Positions 55,880 to 64,000 of a stretch of DNA of 64,000 bases are shown piece after piece. The stretch lies in NCBI GenBank assembly GCA_032433765.1, contig JAVIAB010000051.1:54331828-54395827 (forward strand). The letters run 5' to 3'. The position numbers were made by a program, and so were the translations under genes. How positions within the stretch are numbered: the stretch's first letter is position 1; every line of letters starts with the position of its first letter. This DNA is from Megaustenia siamemsis. Taxonomy: Eukaryota; Mollusca; Gastropoda; Stylommatophora; Ariophantidae. Under the pieces are notes generated by a model, which worked only from the letters and a program-made list of their open reading frames with translations, was not told where the DNA came from and ran no database searches.

Positions 55880-56147
55880 AAACGATAGTTATTTTAATAA
55901 ATCAAGCGATAGTTATTTTAATAAATCAAACGATAGTTATTTTAAATAAATCAAACGATAGTTATTTTAATAAATCAAGCGATAGTTATTTTAATAAATC
56001 AAACGATAGTTATTTTAATAAATCAAAGGATAGTTATTTTAATAAATCAAGCGATAGTTATTTTAATAAATCAAACGATAGTTATTTTAATAAATCAAGC
56101 GATAGTTATTTTAATAAATCAAGCGATAGTTATTTTAATAAATTAAA
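55880..56147 (+). repeat. 24-bp minisatellite, right part
   Basis: About 11 further copies of the unit seen at 54181-54268, in the same phase, with CAAACG/CAAGCG variants. Confidence 0.95.
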
Positions 56148-56469
56148 TATAAAACATAAACAACGTTATCGCACCTGTCACAGCTTCCGAGTTAACCCGC
56201 TTCTAAATAGACACCGAGTTTTGTCTCTGATGAATCAGGCGGCCTGCTATGGCGCTGATTTCCATAAATTATTGGCCATGAAAAAAATATTGGCACTAAA
56301 ATTATTACTATACGCCACCAGACGTGACAAGGTATCCGTAAAAATAAACAAAAATCAATTACATAGACAGTGTATTGACATATACATATAGTTATAGAAG
56401 ATGCAGTAAAGCAGATGTAAAATTAAGAGAAAAAATAACATATAGGTTTCCTCAACGCTTTGGTTAGTG
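56148..56469. other. No gene seen
   Basis: AT-rich unique sequence. Confidence 0.4.
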
Positions 56470-56690
56470 GCCATATTTGTCTACTGTGACGGTACATTTT
56501 TAAGTAATGTGGTATCAGTATCACGCCAGGTCACCTTTACTTCCAAGAAAAATCTCTGATACCCATCTTTTAGAGGCCGGGTGAACCCTGGAGCCTTGAC
56601 AGTCCAAAAAAAAAAATCCACCGCTTCTGAGGCTCGAACCAGGACTCTTCTGATCAGGCCGCGAGCACACTAACCACTCAGTCATCAGGC
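56470..56690 (-). mobile_element. SINE-A related copy (subfamily 2), source of the A-box array
   Basis: Reverse complement: TGACTGAGTGGTTAGTGTGC (A box), GATCAGAAGAGTCCTGGTTC, B box GGTTCGAGCC, then GGGTTCACCCGGCC, a GATGGGTATCAGAGATTTTT block and a degenerate distal end. The tRNA-like head is well formed. Its 5' end runs straight into the 31-bp array. Confidence 0.8.
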
Positions 56691-57648
56691 AGCGAGCACA
56701 CTAACCACTCAGTCATCAGGCAGCGAGCACACTAACCACTCAGCCAACAGGAAGCGAGCACACTAACCACTCAGTCATCAGGCAGCGAGCACACTAACCA
56801 CTCAGTCATCAGGCAGCGAGCACACTAACCACTCAGCCATCAGGCAGCGAGCATACTAACCACTCAATCATCAGGCCGCGAGCATACTAACCACTCAATC
56901 ATCAGGCAGCGAGCATACTAACCACTCAATCATCAGGCAGCGAGCATACTAACCACTCAATCATCAGGCAGCGAGCACACTAACCACTCAATCATCAGGC
57001 AGCGAGCATACTAACCACTCAATCATCAGGCAGCGAGCACACTAACCACTCAATCATCAGGCAGCGAGCACACTAACCACTCAATCATCAGGCAGCGAGC
57101 ACACTAACCACTCAGCCATCAGGCAGCGAGCATACTAACCACTCAATCATCAGGCAGCGAGCACACTAACCACTCAATCATCAGGCAGCGAGCACACTAA
57201 CCACTCAGCCATCAGGCAGCGAGCATACTAACCACTCAATCATCAGGCAGCGAGCACACTAACCACTCAATCATCAGGCAGCGATCACACTAACCACTCA
57301 ATCATCAGGCAGCGAGCACACTAACCACTCAGCCATCAGGCAGCGAGCACACTAACCACTGAGCCATCAGGCAGCGAGCACACTAACCACTCAATCATCA
57401 GGCAGCGAGCACACTAACCACTCAATCATCAGGCAGCGAGCACACTAACCACTCAATCATCAGGCAGCGAGCACACTAACCACTCAATCATCAGGCAGCG
57501 AGCACACTAACCACTCAATCATCAGGCAGCGAGCACACTAACCACTCAGCCATCAGGCAGCGAGCACACTAACCACTCAATCATCAGGCAGCGAGCACAC
57601 TAACCACTCAGCCATCAGGCAGCGAGCACACTAACCACTCAGCCACTT
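56663..57648 (-). repeat. 31-bp minisatellite of SINE A-box units, about 32 copies
   Basis: Reverse-complement unit: TGATTGAGTGGTTAGTGTGC, TCGCTGCCTGA. Variants TGGCTGAGTGG and TGACTGAGTGG match the Pol III A-box consensus. The unit is the 5' end of the adjoining SINE head, repeated head to tail with few changes (GAGCACAC/GAGCATAC). No B box lies inside the array; the only one is in the SINE at its left end. Confidence 0.95.
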
Positions 57649-57654
57649 AGGATG

Positions 57655-57748
57655 TAAAACGAGGGAGAATTGAAAAAAAAAAATAGAAAAAAAATGGTAT
57701 GGTAAGAACTTTACGCGATTGATAGACAACACAGATTTGAACGTCGGA
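57655..57748 (-). repeat. Truncated copy of the hammerhead-associated repeat
   Basis: GAGGGAGAATTGAAAAA, ATGGTATGGTAAGAACTTTA, CGCGATTGATAGACAACACA, GATTTGAACG matches 37340-37423, then stops where the hammerhead-like core would begin. Confidence 0.6.
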
Positions 57749-58504
57749 TGTAAAACGAAAAGTGCAACGAAATGGAGAATTGTAGCTGGACAATCCATGC
57801 CACAATAAATCACAAAGGTTAAGGAAGAAAGAAAGAGGAAAGAGAAGCAACGCGAGGCAGAAAAATAAAAAGTAGAAGAAGAACGTAATTTGTATAAAAG
57901 GTGCAGATAGTTCTCAGACATATTCAGCACGGCATATGTCGAGTATTAATACACAGAACTGGAGTCGTCAGTCGCTGGATACTGCGAGACTTGCTGAGGA
58001 GGGGATCTGAGCACCTAAGATCATGTTCGGAGCGCAATGATGATGACCCGTAAATAACTCAATAAGTCGGGTAGAGCTGTCGGGGCCCGAAAGGGGAATA
58101 AAGAGTCGGCAAAAACTCCACAAACATGAGCAAGCCAAAGAAAGGAAAAATATAATTCTGCCATCCAGGATAGATAAGGGTTATCTGTCTAGGGGATATA
58201 TGGCGCAATCTGGAGAAAGTCACAAAGAGTTCGCCGACTTACCTGTTGTCTACCGGGAAGTCCTCCAGAATTGGACTACACAGGAGCACTACGTGCTCTT
58301 AATGAGCGAGGAAAAGCTGCACAGGTAGCAGCAGAAAAAAAAAAAATTAATAAAATAGATATTCTAGGAATGTTGGAAATACTAATTAGATCAAAATTAG
58401 AACAGCAACAACAACACATTAAATGATATTTTATCCAACGCTACCGATGATAAAGAAGGTTTAGTTGAAGAATTCTATAAACAATTACAGTGTTAGTCAG
58501 TTAG
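57749..58504. other. No recognised gene
   Basis: 57990-58070 resembles 48375-48440. Remaining sequence is unique, with purine-rich patches. Confidence 0.4.
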
Positions 58505-58805
58505 CTAGCTAGTTGGTTGGTTTGTTTGTTGGTCCGTTGGTTGGTTGTTTGGTTATTTGGTTGTTTGGTTGATTGTTGGTTGTTTGGTTGATTATTGGTT
58601 GTTTGGTTGGCTGTTGTTTGGTTGGGTGTTTGGTTGGTTGTTTGGTTGGTTGGTTGTTTGGTTGGTTGTTTGGTTGTTGTTTTTGGTTGGTTGGTTGTTT
58701 GGTTGGTTGTTTTTTGGTTGGTTGTTTGGATGATTGTTTGTTGGTTGGTTGTTTGGTTGGTTGTTGGTTGTTTGTTTGGTTGGTTGGTGGTTTGTTGGTT
58801 GGCAG
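58505..58805 (+). repeat. (TTGG)n/(TTGT)n microsatellite-like tract
   Basis: TTGGTTGG/TTGTTTGG words for 300 bp. Minus frames translate as Asn/Gln/Pro/Thr runs, fused in frame to LINE-E and inflating its ORF to 201 codons. Confidence 0.93.
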
Positions 58806-61260
58806 GTTGCGAGAACTAATCCCTGGAACAGAAGAGTAAGTAGCCTCTGCTCGATGTTGGCAGCTGCCATGACCTTCAAGGCAGCTAATCCTTTGCGGGA
58901 TTTTGTTATCACATGGTCGACGTGGTCCCGAAAACACAGGCTGCAATCAAACTTAACTCCGAGGTATGTCATCAACTTGTCCCTGGTCACCTCATCAGCT
59001 CCCATTCGTACTACCGGTGTGGTCATATTAACGATATGATTGTTAAGGGAGAACCATGAAACTGATGCTTTATTATGATTAACCAAGGCACCTGAAACCC
59101 CACACCAGGAAGAAATGCGATCGAGTTCGTCTTGCATTGTGGAGGCGATTCCCCTTCTTGTCTCTTCCCTGTCGATATAAAAGAATATCATCAGCAAAAG
59201 TCACAGTTCTTCCCCCCCAACCCCCCCCCCCCCCACCCATCCAGCTGTTGTTCCGTGATCGTTATTGTGTACACGTTAAATAGAACTGGTGACAATGGTG
59301 AGCCTTGTGGCAGCCCATGACAAATGGATGTTGGCTCGGAAGACCAACTTCCACATCTGAGTATCACCTTCCTCTGAAGCAGTGCCGCCGCGATCCACCT
59401 AATGAGGAAGGGGTGCACCGCCAGTTTGAGGAGTATATACATGAGATATTCAAATGGTACCCTGTTGTATGCATCCTCCAGATCTATAGCAGCAGCACAT
59501 GTCTCCTCTCGTCTGTGGAAGCCTTCGAAGACGTCATTGGCAAAGACTGCCGCATTGAGCCAGGTCTCTTTGTTATTTCTATAACCTCCGAGTGTGGGTG
59601 GGAATGCTCGTTTCTGTTCAAGGTGACAGGTAAGGACACGGGCAACTATTTTCTCCAGCAGCTTGCCCGCAGTGTTCTGCATTGTGATGATTCTGTAGGC
59701 ACTGATCTGAGAATGGTCCTTGTTTGGCTTCGGTAGCGGTAGTAAGTAGCTGTGTAGCCACTTCTCCTCAATCTGGCCACTCCGAATACTGGCATTAAAC
59801 TAATTAGCCAGTTTTGTCAAGTCGTCGTCAGCTAAATCACCTATGTCATCGTACCGAACACCATCTGGACCAGGAGCAGTGTTGTGTAACCTTTTAAGTG
59901 TCGTGCGAATGGTATCGGTTGTGATTGTGAGATCTTCTTCCAGCACTACATCCTTACACAATTGTGACAGCGATCCCCGTGTCCTCATTCTTACAGCCTC
60001 ATTTCTTTGGTCCGTCTGCTCAATGTAGCGGGCAAGCAGGGCCTTCCCTTTGCTCTCATCAGATTTGTGCCATATCCGGCCTGTGCTCTGAAAGTCTGGT
60101 ATGCCTCTGTGTCGTGTTGTGCCATTCATGCTCTGATGAAAGCGCCAGAATGTGGCTAGTGATTTTTCTGAGCACACTTTTTTACAGAAGTCATCCCGTT
60201 GGCATCCTTAGCCTGCTTAGCACATAGTTTAAACTGCATCATTTGTGGTCGACCTCTACTTTCAGACGCTTCAAGAGCTCAGGTTGTGTTCTTCCATTCT
60301 TTCTGGCTTTCTGCCATGTCTTGACCGTTTGTCTCTTGCTCCGCCAAGCTTCCTCGACTCTACGTTCCACCAGGGTGGCTGCGTCCATCTCTCCTGCCTT
60401 CTACGAGGGACGCTCTGTTTCTTATGTCTGATTTTGCTAATGACGTCCTGGTCTGTTTTCTCGTAGTGGAATGTGTGGAGCTTTCTTTTCTGGCTTCTAT
60501 TTCTGCTTTTCTCAATTAGGAGGACACATGGATAGTGATCACTTCCGTGGAACCCCAGTGCACTCCACCTGCAAACCGGTGCGAAGGTGGATGACACCAG
60601 TGCAAGGTCTATGACACTATCAAAGTCCCCTGTTCGAGTGGACATTTTTGTTGCCCTTCCATCATTCAAGCACACTAAATCGACTGACACTAGTGCGTTC
60701 TCTAGGTCTTCTCCCTGCTTGTTGGTTATGACGTTATCCCACTGGTTTCCTCTGGCATTAAAGTCTCCGCAGAAAATGACGTTCTCTTCATCGAACTCGA
60801 AGAGATTCTGCCAATGTTGTTTGTTCACCTTCCCATTACAGGCATACACGTTTACAATCACGAAATGAACTGGGGTCTGCATCCTAATCGCATGTACCTG
60901 CAATTCTGCATTGTTCCAAGCAGACATATCAACCTCAGCTGCCACCATATTGTTGCGCACAAGGATGGCCTGTCCAAGGTGTCGCCTTTGTAGAAACAAT
61001 GAAAGCCAGGACTACTTACTGTCCTGTCACCAAGAAGAGTTTCTTACAAAACCATTATATCGGCGCAGCACAGTAGCTTATCAAGAATGGGCCGTCGTTG
61101 ATTTATGGACCCACAATTCCAATAAGTAACGCGCACATACTTTAGGCCTAGCCTCTCACACTTCGATCTTTTAATGCCACCACGCTTACCTTGTCGTGTT
61201 TACCTTCTTCGATGTTGTCGTTTGGGCTGCATCTGAATACTTACCGTCGTCATAGTACCA
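58806..61260 (-). pseudogene. LINE-E: endonuclease plus reverse transcriptase, nearly complete
   Basis: This is the longest retrotransposon in the window. From about 61260 down on the minus strand it starts with a basic leader, then an APE-type endonuclease: YVRVTYWNCGSINQRRP and ADIMVL-ETL near 61150-61030, HFVIVNVYACNG, IFCGDFNARGNQWD (GDFN at about 60757-60768), DSVIDLALVSS and HGSDHYPCVL (SDH at about 60535-60545). These are the APE catalytic residues. After a linker comes RT: HNTAPGPDGVRYDD (about 59840), LPKPNKDHSQISAYR, TAGKLLEKIVARVL, AAAIDLEDAYNRVPFEYL (first Asp), HGLPQGSPLSPVLFNVYT and a FADD box (about 59185-59196), which is frameshifted beside a C-run at 59217-59236. The thumb (DELDRISSWCG, YLGVKFDCSLCF) ends at 58806 at the TTGG tract. 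It encodes nicking and target-primed copying (family knowledge). Probably inactive: several frameshifts and no 3' UTR. The clade (I/Jockey/CR1-like) is uncertain. Confidence 0.92.
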
Positions 61261-61351
61261 TTGTTCCGCTGGCTGAAGTACGGTGTTCGAAGCCCGCGGT
61301 AGACAGAAAGGATTTGTTCAATCGGGGTGAAATAAAAATCCTGAGTCTCAC

Positions 61352-61420
61352 ACGTCGTGGTGACTGCTTGACCAAGCGGCCTTTATCTCTCGGGTTCTAT
61401 CGCTGCCCCCCGACATACAC
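61352..61420 (+). mobile_element. Degenerate tRNA-like sequence (SINE or tRNA relic)
   Basis: GTCGTGG near 61352 could pair with CCCCGAC near 61410 as an acceptor stem with one mismatch. GACCAAGCGGCC and CTCGGGTTCTATCGC lie where D-arm and T-arm elements would be, but the A box is poor and the T loop is altered. Probably a pseudo-tRNA. Confidence 0.3.
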
Positions 61421-61950
61421 CAGCAATGGTACTGTGTGTCGTAAAGATAGTTTTTTTTTTTTTTATAGTAATAGTATCAAAGATGATTTAGTCGCTGAAC
61501 GTCGATGCTGTCACGGTCTAGACTCACGTGCACTTACTCAGTCGCACGGTCCAGAACCCGTTTCCACGTTATAAACTGGCCAACTCCAGTAAATAGCTCT
61601 GCAGCACGCGGATACACTGTGAGCCTTTTACAAATTAAATGAATTACGCGTCCTTGACGACAGACCGGCGAAAACAAACCGCCATTTTTTGACGCGGAAC
61701 AAGGAGGTGGACTGGACAAACAGTCGGGAAACCTGATGCCAACATAGCAAGATAGGCATTGTCATTGAACTCACAGGGAAAGAGAAAGCCAAAAAAGGCC
61801 AAGAAATACAAGGTGATGAGGAGTCTCGACGAACCATAAGATCATCAGACTGGGGAAAAATAAAGAAAATATTAAAAATAGGATGGATGATAGTTGTCTG
61901 TGACCAAAGCTCCCTGCGATAAGGGGATCTTCAGGGCTTTGATTGATTGA
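61421..61950. other. No gene seen
   Basis: T15 run at 61450. No recognisable frame. Confidence 0.4.
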
Positions 61951-61954
61951 TGTA

Positions 61955-64000
61955 GTTGATATGGTTGATGGTTTGAGCACGCTGTTCTGGATGTGATGTA
62001 GTTGATGTGGTTGATGGTTTGAGCACGCTGTTCTGGATGTGATGTAGTTGATATGGATGATGGTTTGAGCACGCTGTTCTGGATGTGATGTAGTTGATAT
62101 GGATGATGGTTTGAGCACGCTGTTCTGGATGTGATGTAGTTGGTATGGATGATGGTTTGAGCACGCTGTTCTGGATGTGATGTAGTTGATGGTTTGAGCA
62201 CGCTGTTCTGGATGTGATGTAGTTGATGTAGTGATGTTTGAGCACGCTGTTCTGGATGTGATGTAGTTCATATGGTTGATGGTTTGAGCACGCTGTTCTG
62301 GATGTGATGTAGTTGATATGGATGATGGTTTGAGCACGCTGTTCTGGATGTGATGTAGTTGATATGGATGACGGTTTTGAGCACGCTGTTCTGGATGTGA
62401 TGTAGTTGATATGGATGATGGTTTGAGCACGCTGTTCTGGATGTGATGTAGTTGATATGGTTGATGGTTTGAGCACGCTGTTCTGGATGTGATGTAGTTG
62501 ATATGGATGATGGTTTGAGCACGCTGTTCTGGATGTGATGTAGTTGATATGGTTGATGGTTTGAGCACGCTGTTCTGGATGTGATGTAGTTGATGTGGTT
62601 GATGGTTTGAGAACGCTGTTCTGGATGTGATGTGTTGATGGTTTGAGCACGCTGTTCTGGATGTGTGATGTAGTTGATGGTTTGAGCACGCTGTTCTGGA
62701 TGTGATGTAGTTGATGGTTTGAGCACGCTGTTCTGGATGTGATGTAGTTGATGTAGTTGATGGTTTGAGCACGCTGTTCTGGATGTGATGTAGTTGATGT
62801 AGTTGATGGTTGAGCACGCTGTTCTGGATGTGATGTAGTTGATGTAGTTGATGGTTTGAGCACGCTGTTCTGGATTGATGTAGTTTAGTGATGTTTGAGC
62901 ACGCTGTTCTGGATGTGATGTAGTTGATGTAGTTGATGGTTTGAGCACGCTGTTCTGGATGTGATGTAGTTGATGGTTTGAGCACGCTGTTCTGGATGAT
63001 GTATGTAGTTGATGGTTGAACACGCTGTTCTGGATGTGATGTAGTTGATGTAGTTGATGGTTGAGCACGCTGTTCTGGATGTGATGTAGTTGATGTAGTT
63101 GATGGTTTGAGCACGCTGTTTGGATGTGATGTAGTTGATATAGTTGATGGTTTGAGCACGCTGTTCTGGATGTGATGTAGTTGATGGTTTGAGCACGCTG
63201 TTCTGGATGTGATGTAGTTGATGGTTTGAGCACGCTGTTCTGGATGTGATGTAGTTGATGGTTTGAGCACGCTGTTCTGGATGTGATGTAGTTGATGTAG
63301 TTGATGGTTTGAGCACGCTGTTCTGGATGTGATGTAGTTGATGTAGTTGATGGTTGAGCACGCTGTTCTGGATGTGATGTAGTTGATGGTTTGAGCACGC
63401 TGTTCTGGATGTGATGTAGTTGATGGTTTGAGCACGCTGTTTCTGGATTGTGATGTAGTTGATGTAGTTGATGGTTTGAGCACGCTGTTCTGGATGTGAT
63501 GTAGTTGATGGTTTGAGCACGCTGTTCTGGATGTGATGTAGTTGATGGTTTGAGCACGCTGTTCTGATTGATGTAGTTGATGGTTGAGCACGCTGTTCTG
63601 GATGTGATGTAGTTGATGTAGTTGATGGTTTGAGCACGCTGTTCTGGATGTGATGTAGTTGATGTAGTTGATGGTTTGAGCACGCTGTTCTGGATGTGAT
63701 GTAGTTGATGGTTTGAGCACGCTGTTCTGGATGTGATGTAGTTGATGGTTTGAGCACGCGTGTCTGGATGTGATGTAGTTGATGGTTTGAGCACGCTGTT
63801 CTGGATGTGATGTAGTTGATGTAGTTGATGGTTTGAGCACGCTGTTCTGGATGTGATGTAGTTGATGTTTGAGCACGCTGTTCTGGATGTGATGTAGTTG
63901 ATGGTTTGAGCACGCTGTTCTGGATGTGATGTAGTTGATGGTTTGAGCACGCTGTTCTGGATGTGATGTAGTTGATGGTTTGAGCACGCTGTTCTGGATG
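61955..64000. repeat. 37/46-bp minisatellite running off the window
   Basis: Unit: GTAGTTGATGGTTTGAGCAC, GCTGTTCTGGATGTGAT (37 bp). A 46-bp form has a 9-bp internal duplication (GTAGTTGAT). Left of about 62600 the 46-bp units mostly read GATATGGATGATGG or GATATGGTTGATGG; to the right they read GATGTAGTTGATGG. About 50 copies. Minus ORFs of 310-738 aa (HPEQRAQTINYITS repeats) are artefacts. Confidence 0.97.

Noticed and set aside
61771..63987. 738-aa minus ORF
   Set aside because: Made of the 37/46-bp minisatellite plus unrelated flank; frame shifts between units without consequence.

Overview
The window looks like nuclear DNA of an invertebrate animal, most likely a mollusc (inference, low confidence below Metazoa). 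I found no operons, Shine-Dalgarno sites or intact host gene. It is dominated by decayed non-LTR retrotransposons (LINEs), tRNA-derived SINEs and very long tandem repeats. Almost every ORF longer than 120 aa is a translated minisatellite. The exceptions are the two LINE ORFs at 54.3-55.9 kb and 58.8-61.2 kb, plus two LINE pieces just under that length. Many lesions are one-base indels, often in homopolymers, so some breaks may be long-read consensus errors.

Layout. 0-0.7 kb: a candidate Pol II promoter, short intron and C2H2 zinc-finger exon with one stop, running into a 31/32-bp minisatellite (0.69-1.4 kb). 3-6 kb: an RNase H fragment whose core is amplified as a 74-bp tandem, a LINE-A 3' end, a LINE-B reverse transcriptase and a SINE. 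8.4-18.3 kb: a head-to-tail duplication of about 4.94 kb, each unit holding a GATA/CAGA array, SINEs, a dispersed repeat and a LINE-B 3' end. 19-31 kb: giant arrays of 27, 44, 4 and 43 bp period, with a SINE carrying clean target-site duplications at 26 kb. 31.9-49.4 kb: about ten LINE fragments, all on the minus strand, between arrays of 30, about 72, 43 and 5 bp period. 49.4-52 kb: inverted and direct repeats, including elements that carry a hammerhead-like core. 53-56 kb: LINE-C, then a three-level nest (24-bp minisatellite, split by LINE-A, split by a SINE). 56.5-57.6 kb: a SINE whose Pol III A-box region has expanded into about 32 tandem copies. 58.5-61.3 kb: the best preserved LINE (LINE-E, endonuclease plus reverse transcriptase). 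62-64 kb: a 37/46-bp array running off the end.

Elements are named here by local labels: LINE-A, -B, -C, -D, -E and -RNH; SINE-A and SINE-B; DR1-DR4 (dispersed repeats). Labels rest on similarity seen between copies within this window, not on database matches. LINE families carry their own 3' simple-repeat tails: (GAA)n for A, (ATG)n for D, (GA)n for the RNase H-tail family. Several large arrays start right at a LINE 3' end or inside a SINE, so the window reads as a record of transposon debris seeding minisatellites.
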